Source: Trametes villosa (Eukaryota > Basidiomycota > Agaricomycetes > Polyporales > Polyporaceae). From it: a stretch of 64,000 bases of DNA. The position numbers were made by a program, and so were the translations under genes. Location of the stretch: assembly GCA_002964805.2 (NCBI GenBank), contig PUDQ02000066.1, forward strand, positions 310,001 to 374,000. Direction: 5' to 3'. Position 1 is the first letter of the stretch. The number at the start of each line of letters is the position of its first letter. Under the pieces are notes generated by a model. It was not told the origin of the DNA, ran no database searches, and saw only the letters and a program-made list of their open reading frames with translations. This document shows positions 44,206-56,708 of this stretch, piece by piece.

Positions 44206-45278
44206 TCAAAGGGTGCAGAAGCTGTTCCCCATAGAGATGTTATGGAAGTACGGACCTCGGTGGTTCGTAACGCTCGCGTCCAGGATGTTGTTCCCCCCGG
44301 CGCAGTGTGAGTTCTCCTGCCCAGGGCATAGCTCTGCCGTCGCCGTCTCGCCAGACGCGTCCACGGCGGTGATGTGCACCTCGTTGCTGGGGTGCTGGAA
44401 CTGCAGGAACTGCGGCGGCACGCGCGGTACCGGGTCGTCCTGGTTCGTGACGTGCGTGAACGACGAGCCAAGCTGTATGTATGCCAGTGTGAGAAGCCGG
44501 CGGGACGCGATCGATAGAGGTTGCACTAACCGTAGAGTCGACGAGGTCAGCCCACGCCTGGTTTCCGACACGGGGGAGACCAAACACCACCGCGGTGAGG
44601 TCGACGCTCGAGTCAAGCTTGGACTTCAGCATCATCGCATCGATGCTCGCGACCGCCGCTCCCAGACTGTGGCCGGTCACGAGCAGTTTCTTGGAGCCGG
44701 TTGACTTCAGCGCCGATTGCACTGTGGACAGAATGAGGTCTGCCGTCCGTCCCTGGGTGTATGCGAACCCGTCGTGCATCTTTACGTCGTCTACATTACA
44801 TCCGCCACGTGAGTGAAATGAGGGCTAAAGAGGAACCACGCGACGCACCACCAGCAGTGGGCAGCACTGTTGTATTCGCATCCACTTGGTTGAACTTGAG
44901 GTCATTAAGATCTGACAGCAGGTTCTTCGGGTTCGTCCCCTGGTGCGCCACCACGATCGTGTCCTTGTCCACATCGTGCGCGACGAAGAAACCCGGAATC
45001 AACCCATCGTCGCCTCCGGCTGTGAATACTTTGACGTTGGGGAGAGCGTCGCAGGAGTCTCCGCACTGCCAGTTCTGCACAGCGCCCGCCGAGCAGTACA
45101 CTGCGCGCGCGAACAGAGCGGGCCGGACCAGGTTGCTCGTGATGTCGTCCTCCGTGAACTTGGTCGGCTCCGCGTCGGAAGATTCACCGATGCCGACGTT
45201 GATGTCGAATGCGGGTGTCGGAGCTGCGGCGGCATATTGAAGGGCGCCCAGGGCGAGGAGGGTCGTGAAGAAGTGCAT
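44206..45278 (-). CDS. class 3 (Rhizomucor-type) secreted lipase
   Basis: This is an extracellular triacylglycerol lipase or feruloyl-esterase-like alpha/beta hydrolase. A signal peptide (HFFTTLLALGALQYAAAAPT) opens exon 1. That exon also has RAVYCSAGAVQNWQCGDSCD and the oxyanion-region strand DTIVVAHQGTNPKNLLSDLN. Exon 2 contains the nucleophile elbow VTGHSLGAAVA (Ser in GHSLG) and FGLPRVGNQAWADLV. Exon 3 has VTNQDDPVPRVPP (catalytic Asp) and TNHRGPYF (catalytic His) near the C-terminus, ending MGNSFCTL. The total, about 300 residues, fits the family, and the catalytic triad is complete. Confidence 0.9.
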
Positions 45279-46680
45279 GGCAAGAACTGGTTGAGGTCGT
45301 GTGACGGGGACGTGAACTCGTTACGAACAGAATCTCTCAGGAAGAATGAACAGAAAGGCCAGCCAGGGCCAAAGAGAGAAAGTGCGGTAGCGAGAACGAC
45401 CTCAAGTCGATGCGAAGGTGCTGGGGGGTGAGCCGGATTGCCATGATCGTCGAGCGGCCTTCTTGTATGCTGGCGGCGCACGACATTCCGCCGCCAAGGA
45501 TGGGCGTATCACCGCACCCTACATTTAGAACAGGCTGTCTCTAGGCTAAGCCTATAAGCCTGCGTGCAGATCATATAATCACACTCTTGTGTGAGGTGCG
45601 ATGTCAGGAGAGAAAGCGGTAACGCACAGCTCCCATCACGCCGACGTCCCGTACGTTGATGCCGTTGCTGGCCATATGTTCGTGTCGTGTATTTCCCTAG
45701 ACAAAGGCACGCGAGCTTCTTCAAAGCTTGCCCATGCCGTCTGCAGTATTTCCAGTTCTCGACAGCTTCGGTAAGTGGGGACTTGGTTGAATTGTGAGCA
45801 TCTAGTCAAGCAGTGAGAAATAAGGCAGGTACGTGTAGAGCCACCTGCATCGGCCCTCGTGATTGCGTTTACTCGGCGCATCTCTGTAACATCTTCTGTC
45901 AGATCAATGCGATCGAATCCCTCGTTCGCCGTTTGGGAATCTATCCCGGCCGGAAATACTTGCTCGCGGGACCCCTTGATCGGTGGCCATGAATGGGACT
46001 TGAGTGCGATCCTCGACACCGCTTTCCAACGGTAATTTGACGTGTCGCGTACGAGAGCACAACCGGGAGCTGAGCACTTGCACGCACTGGAGGTATACAG
46101 CGTCTGTGTACCGTTGAAATGGCGCATGTGTTTGAAGGGAGGCTGACACCCCCAGGCGGCCTTCAGTACGTCAAGTTTGAAGCGTTGTTTACCATGCATT
46201 TTCAGAGCTAGGATGTCGAAGCTCCACAGTACTTAGACTAGAATTGTACACAGTTTTCATAAGGTCAGATAAAGACAAGTTTGAGCAACCACCGCAGCGT
46301 TATACATAGTCAAGGTTGGGAGATGGAGGGCGAGAGCAACCCGGTTTATATACAAGCGCCCGTGGCCGCCGACGGAAATGAATGGGCGCTTGTTGCCAAA
46401 CTCTCAAGCTCGCGGGGAAATCATATCGTTGTTGTCTCCTCGACATTGACTGCCACCACCCTCCTTGGCCACCCAGACGTCTGTTGTTTCCCTCGACACG
46501 AGCACGTTAGGCCAGAGGCTAACGTACGAGCAGTGGTACTAGCGCACAGGGCAGGGAACTTTCTGGTGAGACCGTCCGGATTTAGCGGAGTCGACAAGCT
46601 GACTTGTAGCTGCTGCGGCCTAGCTTCTCTTAGGTTTCAAACACACCGCGGGCAGGACCCCTTTGCCAGTTCTTGCCACC
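45279..46680. other. divergent intergenic region with one unassigned frame
   Basis: The region separates the lipase (-) and lyase (+) genes. A 187-codon minus-strand frame (45636-46199) is open, but I recognise no domain, membrane segment or splice partner. It may be chance. Confidence 0.3.
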
Positions 46681-47930
46681 ATGTTCTCTTCTGCGCTCAC
46701 CGTCCTTACCCTCCTCGCCGCCGCCGCACCATCGTGGGCGCAACAAATAGCGGACGCAGCCACACTCGCGTCGCTTTACTCCCTCACGACCAGCACGTCC
46801 ATACCCTTCCCCACCGCCACGCTCGCGAACTCGGATGCGCAGTCCTTCATCGTCTCCGGCTGGTCGCTCAGCAAGGGCAAGATCCAGCAAGGCGGCTCGA
46901 ACATCGAGTTCGTGAAGGACCCCTTCCCGAACAAGCCCGCGCCCACCTCCACCACAAACAGCACCGGCCCCGTGCTGCAAGTGACATACCCCGCGGGCCA
47001 GGTCGGCAGCGAGACGAGTGGCATGCAGCTCTACTCGCTATGGAACACCACGGACGGATCGACGTTTCAAAGCATGCTCGTTACGTACGAGGTCGCGTTC
47101 GATGCGGACTTTAACTTCGTCAAGGGAGGGAAGCTGCCTGGCGTGCGCGGGGGCCCGGATCCCGACGGTTGCTCGGGGGGAAGCGCGGCGAATGGGACGA
47201 ACTGCTTCAGCACGCGGCTCATGTGGCGCAAGCAGGCCGCCGGGGAAGGTGAGCAAATCCTCCGCAGGCGGATGCCAAGTGCTGTGCGGGCGCGGGCGCG
47301 CTGACTTCGTGATCCCAGTGTATGCATACGTTCCTACGCCGAACAACATCTGCTCGAGCAGCCACTTCAAGTGCAACTCGGACGGCTTTGGAACAAGTAT
47401 TGACCGAGACTCGTTTGAGTTCGTCGCTGGCCAGTACGTCGCCATATTTGTCTCCCTGCCTTTAACAATTCGCTCACCGGGGTCGACAGATGGAACCGCG
47501 TGACCCTTCTTGTGCGCCTCAACCAGCCGCTGAACACCGCCAACGGCGAGGTCGTCCTATAGTACGTCCCCGCGCCCACCCCATTGCCAATCCGCTCACC
47601 ATCTGTCATTCTTCCTCCTGCGCGCGCAGCTACAACAACGTAAAGGCGCTCGACGAGCAGGCGCTGCAGTACCGCGCCGACTCAGGCATCAGTGTCGGCG
47701 GCCTCTGGTTCTCGACCTTCTTTGGCGGGAGCGACGACTCGTGGGCGCCGCCGTCCACCGTGCACGCGTACTTCCGCAACATCCAGCTCTACGGCGCGTC
47801 TGCGCCCTCGAACCTCACCGGGCAGCAGGTCAGCGGCGCGTCGCGGCAGACGGGCGTCGCGTTCCCCGCGGCGATGTGGGGCGCGGCTGCGGCGGGCGTC
47901 GCGTTGGCGGCGTTCGGGGTGGTGTTCTAG
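46681..47930 (+). CDS. PL14-type polysaccharide lyase-like secreted protein, possibly GPI-anchored
   Basis: This is predicted to be an extracellular beta-jelly-roll lyase-like protein. The substrate (alginate- or glucuronan-like uronides) is not readable. The signal peptide is FSSALTVLTLLAAAAPSWAQ. The core shows ETSGMQLYSLWNTT, MLVTYEVAFDADFNFVKGGK, LPGVRGG, CFSTRLMWRKQ, VYAYVPTPNNICSSSHFKCN (exon 2), WNRVTLLVRLNQP (exon 3) and GLWFSTFFGGSDDSWAPPST (last exon). These strands are characteristic of the fungal PL14-like family. The C-terminus carries a Ser/Gly linker and a hydrophobic tail (WGAAAAGVALAAFGVVF), compatible with a GPI signal. There are four exons and about 340 residues. It is divergent from the lipase. 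Confidence 0.82.
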
Positions 47931-48618
47931 AGTCTCGGCGTAGACGATGTGGTTGTATGATGGTGGGCTCGGACAGGATGTTTCGGCTTCCCTGCGATAC
48001 CTCTACTTGCAATGGGCCGGGATGGACCCCGCTCGCTCTCCTCTCGGACTGGACGTGTTATGTCTGGAATTGTTTATCTGCACTCTGTCTCGTTGTCTTC
48101 CGCTACACTAGCATCTCTGCATTCTGAATATCGCAGCATGTTTTCGCCAGCCTTCGACCGGGTTTCTAGGCAAGTACGGGGGGCAATTGCAACGTCGCAC
48201 TAAGTTTGTTGAGTGCCGAGTACTAATTCAGATGTATAGCAAGGGCGAGAGCGACCCTTGTACGGACCTCGACTCATTAGGGAAGGCCTGAGCGGATGTT
48301 GGGGCTGCTAACCACAGCATGGTATAAGCGACTGCGATTGATATAGAAGATACATACGAGGAGTATAAAAAGAGGTGCAGGCGACTAACTACGTACGGAA
48401 GGAGCTGCATGGAGTCCGAGTAGAAATACGCCGCGTACTATATACCGAGGAGACATCGTGAATCTACGCGATGCGCACTCTCGTGTGCGATGTTTAGTTG
48501 AGGAGGGTCGCCACCCTCTAGAACTAAGGAACGTCCGTGCGACTGCGGAGCAGCGCCTCTAAGCTACAGAACGTGCATTACGGGAGGAGGGTACGGGTAG
48601 GGGCGGGAGAGCGGGCAT
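47931..48618. other. convergent intergenic region, no gene seen
   Basis: 3' flanks of the lyase (+) and the ferric reductase (-). No coding signal was found. Confidence 0.4.
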
Positions 48619-51078
48619 CTAGGCGTAGCCGAAGGACTCGACGTGGAGGACGACGCTGGCGCCGCCGCGCATGAACTGGCCGAGGGGGAACCGGAGGGCC
48701 GCCCGACAGGATTGCGCAATCGCCTGGGAGCCACATACTACACCGACTGTCAGTCTGCGTACTTGATACAGTCCCTGAGATACGATACGCACCGGTGACA
48801 GAAATACGCCCGTTGGTGTTCGAGACCTCCTCCTTGAGCAGCTTGGCGAGGTCGGGGCGGCCGTGCGTGAGCGAGACCGCGGCGAAGCTGAGCAGCGGGC
48901 GCCGCATCTCCATGTCCGTCGGCGTCATCATCTCATCGCCGGACGAGTTGCCGTCGTCGCCGTCCATCAGCGGCGTCTGGTCGGGCACGCGGGCACGCCC
49001 GGTCATGAAGATGCGGATCGAGATGTCGAGGTGCTCAGGGGCGACCTCGAGCGCGTTGCCCACCGCGTCCGCGATCCAGTCGAGTTGCTCTGCGCGGAGA
49101 GAAGGATAAGCTGCGGAGCGTCGGTATCGGGGGGAGGAACACGTACTGGAGTCGCGGATCGACCAGATGAAGACGACCTTGCGGCATCTGGTGCGACCGT
49201 TTTGCACATCGCTATGAGAACAGAACAGGCCGTTAGCAGGTCGCTCTGTTATCGGCCGAGCTGCGCCCTTACCTGACAAGGCCCAGGAACATCGAAAGAA
49301 CGAGCGAGATACCAGACCCTCCTAAAAACACAGAGCCCAGGTCAGCGACTCTTCTAGAGTGACAACGATGCTAAACATACCAGCAACGAGAACGACCGTG
49401 TCGTCGTCCCTGAGGTTCGGCGAGAACCCATACGGCCCATCGACGAAGACCTTGACGCGCTGGCCGCGCTCCGCCGCCTGCCCGAGCCGCTTCGTGAAGC
49501 CCTCGCGGACGTTGATCATGAACTCCATATCCTCCCACGCGGGCATGCCGTGCACGTCGCTGCGGTCGCTGAGCGTCGCCATCGAGTCCATGCGCTCCAT
49601 CGGCTTCCCGCGCAGGCGGTAGCGCGAGTCGACCGCCGCGATCGTGAACGGGTGCGCCTCGAACGGGACCGTCGACACGCCCGGCATGATGAGGAACGCC
49701 GCCTGGCCGGGCGTCCACTTGAGCTGCGGCGGGCGCGCGAAGCGCAGGCGCACGAACTGCGCGGAGAGCAGCTCGACGGAGGCGGAGCAGCCCATGGGCG
49801 GCTGGCGCGCCGAGGAGGAGAAGTAGTTGTTGAAGTAGACGAGGCGGAAGAAGCGCAGGGAGCGGTCGAGCCCCCAGATCAGGAAGGACGGCCAGACGTA
49901 GACGTATAGCGTGGAGAAGTGCCGTGCGTGGTAGTAGGCGCCAATGAGTAGGATGCTGCAGTGGTTGAGTACGCGATGGATGGGTGCGAAGTAGGAGGTA
50001 CTTACAGGACCATGAAGAAGTGCGTGAAGAAGAAGGCCTCGTAGAAACGAGCGCGGATGGGCCGGTACGCAACCAGGTTAAGGATGGTGAACGCGATGAT
50101 TGCGGTGAGACCCAAGCGGATCCACCACGTAGCCCAGAAGGCAGGGGGAAGACTAAACAGATGTCAGAACGACATCTCGCGTGGACCGAATACTTCAACT
50201 CACTGAGCGATCTATGCGACAGAAAGAAGGGTTAGCAACCAGCGACAGTAGCAAAACGGTGGTATTTACCTTCGATCCAGCATGAACCCAGAGAAGAATG
50301 AAGACGACACGAGCCATCATGCGATGGATGAAGTTGAGCTGTCGTCGTCCCCGGAGTGAGTATTGACTTCATCAAGCAGCAAGGAAGAACAGCGTACTTT
50401 GTCATAGCTCACTCCCGTAATGTCTATCGCCCAGGAGCAGTTAGGACTATGAATATTAATGAGAGCGCCGTTGTCACTCACAGGCAATGAGACTGTTCTT
50501 CGTCCCGAGCGCAGTGATCAAAGGGAACTGGCTGACAGCGAGAGCCCCTGCTCGGCCAGACCAGTATGTGAAGCTCAAAGCAGACCCCGCGAGGTCCGTC
50601 GCTACAAATCTGCCGTTAGCGCGAAGACTAAGAGCTACAGCAAACGCAACTCACTGTTGATGAACTCCCAAGTGAAAATAGCGACGATGTAACCAAGGGT
50701 GAGGAAAACCTCGAGATAGGTGAAGGTGTACTTCTCGCCGACGTTGACCGTGTTCCGGAAGGCGATCACCCGGAAGTAGTTGACCAAGGCGACGGGGAGG
50801 TGACTCCAGGAAAACCGGCGAGCAGGCGCGACGCCCTGTCCTTCTGTCCCGAGCTTCTCCGAGGGAGGTGGGGGACAAGGTGTAAAGAGGCGCTTCAGCC
50901 CCCAAGAGACAAACTGGCCGGCCGCGATGAGGCCAATGACGCCGGTGAGGAACCACCAGATCTCCTTGGCGTAGAGGACGTTCCGCGCCACCCATCGCGC
51001 CGTGTCGAGCGCGGCCATGCTCGGCGGCATGGTGGACGGCATCATGGACATCGTCGCGTTTCCGCCTGCTGTACTCAT
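48619..51078 (-). CDS. ferric reductase / NADPH oxidase-type transmembrane component
   Basis: This membrane flavocytochrome passes electrons from NADPH through FAD and two hemes to extracellular ferric or cupric ions. A Met/Ser-rich N-terminus precedes the first helix (EIWWFLTGVIGLIAAGQFVS). The ferric-reductase domain has two His pairs, each with 13 residues between them: HRMMARVVFILLWVH (near 50350) and HFFMVL|ILLIGAYYH (near 49930-50020, split by an intron). The FAD site is EAHPFTIAAVD (HPFT, near 49650). NADPH-binding motifs are VDGPYGFSPN, GGSGISLVLSMFLGLV, and VCGSQAIAQ with a final aromatic end, VLHVESFGYA. The tail lacks the longer C-terminus of some homologues. It has about ten exons. 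A TATATT lies at 51156-51161. No secreted oxidase neighbour is seen. Confidence 0.9.
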
Positions 51079-54000
51079 GGTCGGACAGGCGGCGAGAAGG
51101 AAAAAAGGAGGAAGGAGAGGGAAAAGATATGGCGTGCAGCGTACGGCGCTGGACGAATATAAGTACTCGCAGGTACCGAGATACGGCGATACGACGCACC
51201 TCGACGATGGAAGGCGCTGCAGTCGCCCCACGGGCTTAGACCGTCGGGGGCACGCCGACACCCGTCAATCGCGGGGAAGAAACGGTCTGCATGGCTGTAG
51301 CGGGGCGCCCGATGGTGCGCCCCCTACGCGACTTCGAAATGATCGGCAGGAGTAGGGTCACCTTGCGAACGACAGCACACTGCGTTAGCGACGCAGCATG
51401 CAAGCGCGTTCATCGTCGAGATTAGAATGGGGCTCCTAGAGATTGCTAAGCGAATTGCTAACGGGCGGTGCCGCGAGCATAGCGCCCCGCATTGGGGCAC
51501 TTACCGGCGGTGTCACAGCACCAACTGCGAGGCATGATCGCCCGAGCGCTGCAGAGACATACCATAAAGCGAACAAGGTCCTGCAAACGGCCGTGACGTA
51601 GGGCACCGAGCGTCGTGGAGGATGCACAAGTACGCGTTCACTCTTGGCAATGTCGCGTCGAGGAAGCGGTGGCGAAACAGTTATACCGATAAGTACCGTT
51701 GACGCGTACCAGTTTCCGATAGAGGTATACGATCCATCCATGGGTCGTTGCCCATGGAGGATATAGACCTGTCGAAATAACACATTGACATCGGTGAGTC
51801 CCTGTCGCTGCTCGATGAATATCCCAAGAAAGCTAGGCCACTCCAGAGTCGCAATCCCCGAACCATCAAGTAGGAGATGGAATCTCACCAGAGAAGACGA
51901 GCAATCAGTGGAAAAATGGTCTACCCTTGTACCGTTGGGCTACAAAGGGGAGATTGCCGAGCGTTTCAGAGGCCAGAGGGAGAGCGGTCGCCGTTTGATC
52001 ACCGCGTCGAGCCACGCCGCTGAATAACGCGGGAGCCCAAAGCTGTGTTTTAGTGCAGTGGGATTACTGAAGTGGTAACCGAGCCTCAAACCAGTGGGCG
52101 TCATGGCACTCCAGCTTTGCAAATTTCGATGCAGAGGGACGTTCAGCGGGTGAGCGGGACTCCGTCGCAATCGCACTCCTTGGTGATCCATCCTCGAAGC
52201 GTCGTGTTTCACAAAACACCGGGCAAAATCCAGTGCAGAGGTGGGGTTGAAGCACAGGTTGCACTCGAGTTGCCTTTGTTCGTCATGCCTCAAGGCCTCG
52301 GGCACAATCCCGAGGGTGGCTCTGATGTCCCTAACATCTGACTGGAACCCCCGTATCAGTAGCGCGGTCGTTGTTCAAGCACACAGCACTCACCATCCAA
52401 TCTCTCGTTTTACGGCCTTAATTCGCGTATGACGGCCTGGAGCATTAAGACGGCGAGTTTTTTCAGAGTCGATAATATCGTGTTCTGAATGTATGCGTCA
52501 GTCCTCGTGCAAGCACTGTACTAGATCGTGGTAGAGAAGCACAAAACGCCTCGAAGCAGCTGAAAGTTGGTGAAGCGCCCGTGCATGTTGACGGCGCCCG
52601 GCGTTTTCCGCCTCGTCAAGCTCGGTGTCTTACCACCACCACCACCATCGCCGCCGCCACACCTGCTTGACGTTTTAAGTGCGCTTTCTGCTGAGAAGTA
52701 TACTCGCTGGAACGGAGATTTGCCATGCATGGAACGGCGGGCTCGGTGCCACCGTTCAACGTCTAATTCAACGGCTTCACGGCCGAAACTGGCACGGTGC
52801 TTGGCTTGCTCAACGCGAACATATGACAGACGGCCCCTCGCAAACTGGTCTGCAGTGCTAGATCTTGTGATTGCCGCTGCTTGCAGCTGGTCTTCATACC
52901 ATCTCGCGACATCCAATCAGCTGGCTTGACTTGATGCTTGCTCAGACTAAGTCTTGTGCCGGAGGCATGCCCTGCGCTGGGTGGACCAAAGGGAGGACCC
53001 CAGGCTAGGGAAGCTGTCATCCAGGGCCCCGTACAAACGCACCCAAGCGAATCCTCATTTTGATTCTCGCACGCAACACCCCTGGTGCCTCACCACTATA
53101 CTCGAGTTCAGCCACAGCTTCCGACCACACCTTTTCACGGTATGACTCTATCCATACGAGCCTAAGTGCTGCCGCCGGTTGATAGCTACGGCCATGGGCT
53201 GGCAACTCGGATCCAGCGGCGTCATCGCACATGCGGTTGGTAGTCCGATTCGCCGATACTATGGCTGATCAAACCATAGGGCTTCGAATCGGAAAGCTCG
53301 ATAGCTTGAGGTTGTCCGATTGTACCTCCTCAACGCTACAAAATAGGCTTCGTGATATACAGTCACCCCATTATGTCCGCCGGGTGCTCTTCACGGAGAC
53401 CTTTGGTGTTCCAGCCCTGTACGTACACCCGATTCATGCCGTGCGCATCGGAGCCATCGTGGTCCGCCAGAAGGTTCTGAATATGCAGGCACGGGACGCC
53501 CGGGGATTGCCATGAACTCGGCGACTGACGTTGGGCGGTAAGCAGAAGAGTAGTGCAAAAGGGTCTCACGGCGTCTTACGATCTTGTTCACAGAGCTGTA
53601 GGCCAACTTGGTACCGAAAGTCCCCCGAGTAGGACTCGTGTTTCGCTCGAAGATGGTCCTCATCGGCAAGGCCGAGGCCCTAAACTTGTACCCCGAGCAT
53701 GTATATGTAGACATCCCCGAGAGAAGGTGCCCGCGGAAGCCTTGGTGGCGGCGTTTACGCTTTTGGCTCCGGTTCCCGCGTTACGCCCGGCAACGATGTT
53801 CCACGGCCATCCGCCGCTGAACAATCCCATAGCCTTCATTCTGCCTCCAGAGCCCCCCTCATACTTTCTGGATATCCGTATAGCGGCGTCAGGAGCGTGC
53901 CTGTACGTACGTGCCGGCGCCGGAGAAGCTTGAGCGTGCGTGGTCGCTGTCAAGCTCACGACGGGAAGTGTCTTGCAGCGCCCGCGCACTGCAATAATTC

Positions 54001-54392
54001 CGTACAGGCGGCAGCGCCGTGCCGGTCCCGTGTAGATCCAATTTTGCGGATGACGACGTCGAGTCCGGTTCGGTCGCACAAGCGCAGACGTTCGTGGCAG
54101 GTCGCCTGCCCGAGCTGGACGGCCCAGAGGTGGCCGACGGCAGGAGGATGTGCGGAGAGGGCGAGCGCGTGCTGCCCGTCGGGCCACAAAGCTGTGCGGC
54201 ACGTCTTGTTCCTTGCTTGTCTCCGCTCTCCGACCTCCTCGACTGTGCACCGGGCGTCCCCGCCAGTCCGCACGAGCGCAGAATATCGGACGAGGGCGCC
54301 AAGGCACTGCTTATAACCCCCGCGTCCTCCGTTTACCCCGCGAGCCACGGCCAAGCAGCTGCCCCGATCGCCCGATTTACTGTACACCCACC
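51079..54392. other. 3.3-kb gene-poor gap
   Basis: Many overlapping frames of 60-215 codons occur on both strands, without a recognised domain, consistent codon choice or linked splice sites. A TATAAC at about 54312 lies 80 bp before the phosphomevalonate kinase start. The region may hold decayed sequence. Confidence 0.35.
51156..51161 (-). promoter_or_regulatory. TATA-like element, ferric reductase gene
   Basis: TATATT on the minus strand lies about 78-83 bp from the ATG at 51078, matching the spacing seen at other genes here. Confidence 0.4.
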
Positions 54393-56411
54393 ATGTCGTC
54401 CCCGACGGTCATCTCATCTCCCGGCAAGGTCCTCCTCGCCGGCGGATACCTCGTTCTCGATCCCGCATACTCCGGCGTCGTCGTGTCCACCAGCTCGCGC
54501 TTCTACACCGTTATCGAGACGCTCCCACAGCCCCAGCCACCCGCGCACTCGGAGGGCCCGATTCAGATCCGCGTCAGATCACCCCAGTTCCTCAACGCGA
54601 CTTGGCTCTATTTCGTCGACTTTGCTGCCCCCGATGGCGTCCGCGTCGAGCACGTCGCAGACAAGTAAGGCTCCATTCCTCCAGCGCGCAGATCTTCCGA
54701 CGCTCGTGCCATAATCTGAATTGACGCCCATTCGTACCACAGTGCAAACAGCGCTTCCACGAAGAACAAGTTTGTGCATCTGGCGCTTCAGCGCACCCTG
54801 ACCTTGGCCGCGGAGCTCCGGAGCGTCGGGACGCTGCAGAACACCCTCTCCTACGGGTTGGACATCACTATCGTCGGCGACAACGACTTCTACTCGCAGA
54901 GAGCGCAGGTAAATCTCAACCGCCTCCCTCGTACGAGCAGCGCTGATCACGTGGCTCATTTGTACTTTCAGTTGACGGCGAACAACCTGCCACCAACGCT
55001 AGAGTCGCTCTCCAAGCTACCTCCCTTCAACAAGACTGGCGTTCTCCTCGCGGACGTCCACAAGACAGGCCTCGGCTCGTCTGCGGCCCTAATCACCTCC
55101 CTCGTATCCGGCCTGCTCCTCCACCTCAATGCCATCCCCGCCGACTCCTTCGTCACGGAAGGTGGCACTGCATCCGCGAGCGGGGGCAGGAAGCTCGCAC
55201 ACAATCTCGCGCAATATGTGCACTGCCTGGCCCAGGGCAAGGTCGGCAGCGGCTTCGACGTCTCGGCGGCGGTGTTCGGCAGCCAGCTGTACACGCGGTT
55301 CGACCCCGCAGTGCTTGCGCCTCTCATGAGTGAGAACGCCGTGAGTCGAGACCTGAGCGAGAGACGGCAACCTGGCTGACCTCGAAATTTGTAGGCAAGT
55401 CCAGCCCTCCACCCTATCATCGCCCCCTCAAATTCCGCGTGGAACTATCGCGTCGAGCCCTTCAAGCTGCCGCCACAGACACGTCTCATGCTCGCTGATG
55501 TAGACGCGGGGAGCGACACGCCTTCGTTAGTCGGGAAAGTGCTCAAGTGGCGGAAAGAGAACGCTGCCGACGGTGGGCCCAGCATGCTCTCATGACCATG
55601 ACGATACAGCGCTGACCCCGTGACCAGCAAAGAAGCTATGGGACACGATTGACAGCCTGAACCAGGGCCTGAGCAAAACGCTGCTCAACCTCTCGGCAGT
55701 GGCGGAGAAGAACCCGACGGCGTACCGAAAAGCCGTGAAGTACATCTCGACCATCCAGAGCGTCCAGGTCCGGCTCCGCGTGCCTCGCATTTGTATCTCC
55801 CCCCGTGCCTGCGGCTGACGGCTTCCCCGCACAGTGGCTCGCTAACCCGAACATCGCGGTCAACAACGACCACAGCGACCTGAAGGAGGTCATCGAGGGC
55901 TTCATCGAGGCACACAACCTGTCCGAGGTCAGTCCCGCTCCCCCCATTGGCGCGCTTTACCCCCGTCCGCGGAGATAAGGCATGATGACCTGACGGTGGG
56001 TGGTGATGCACACAGGGTATCCGCGAGAACATGCGCGCCATGGGCGAGCGGGCCGACGTGCCCATCGAGCCCCCAGAACAGACCGCGCTCCTCGACGCGT
56101 GCATATCCGTCGCGGGTGTCATCGGCGGTGGCGTCCCCGGAGGTGAGCCCTCTCCCACTGCGCGCATGTCCATGTGCTCACCCTGCCTGCGCACTGCAGC
56201 CGGGGGATACGATGCGATCTGGCTGCTCGTGTGTGATCCTGTCAACTGCCCGGCCGAGGAGCTGCCGTCGAGCCGTGTCCAGCGCGTGTGGAGTACTTAC
56301 ACGGGCCTCGACGTGTCGCCCTTGCTCGCGTCCGAGAGCGTCGCCAAGGGTGTGCGTGTCGAGGCGCTCGAGGAGGTCGCGGGGCTCAAGGAGATTGTGC
56401 GCGAGCCGTAG
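54393..56411 (+). CDS. ERG8: phosphomevalonate kinase
   Basis: This GHMP-superfamily kinase converts mevalonate 5-phosphate to the diphosphate in the ergosterol/isoprenoid pathway. The N-terminus SSPGKVLLAGGYLVLDPAY is the substrate-side motif. The ATP-binding signature KTGLGSSAALITSLVSGLLL lies near 55065-55125, after STKNKFVHLAL and ITIVGDNDFYS. Later exons give GKVGSGFDVSAAVFGSQLYT (near 55240), MLADVDAGSDTPSLVGKVLK, an insert of helices, and the C-terminal GHMP motif GVPGAGGYDAIWLLV (split by an intron near 56140-56200). The last exon ends IVREP. There are about eight exons and 500 residues, which fits fungal Erg8. It converges on the amino acid transporter gene. Confidence 0.93.
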
Positions 56412-56708
56412 GGGGAGGGCCGGCGGCTGTGGATGCCAGCGCGGCGTATCTATGTAGCGGGTAGACTTGGTCATGGTGGGAGCGACGTCCGGTCTGGGAT
56501 TATATTTTCTGGTATACATGTACGCGAGAGAATCTGTCCGTGTCAATAGTCCGTCCGCGGGGCTGCCCGTGAGTATCTAACGCGACAGGCAGGGATATAC
56601 TGTACGTAAAAGGAAGAGAAAGAGAGCGCTACGAAACGGCAACCTCCCAATCCCGCAAAGCAAGCGACAGTGTAGAGTAAGATGACGGGGCAGAGGAGGG
56701 CGCGCGCG

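Noticed and set aside
45636..46199. 187-codon minus-strand frame between lipase and lyase
   Set aside because: No recognisable motif, signal peptide or splice context. Length alone is not persuasive in GC-rich DNA.
53275..53310. CTTCGAATCGG resembling a tRNA B box
   Set aside because: No matching A box or cloverleaf could be formed around it. The B-box consensus is imperfect.
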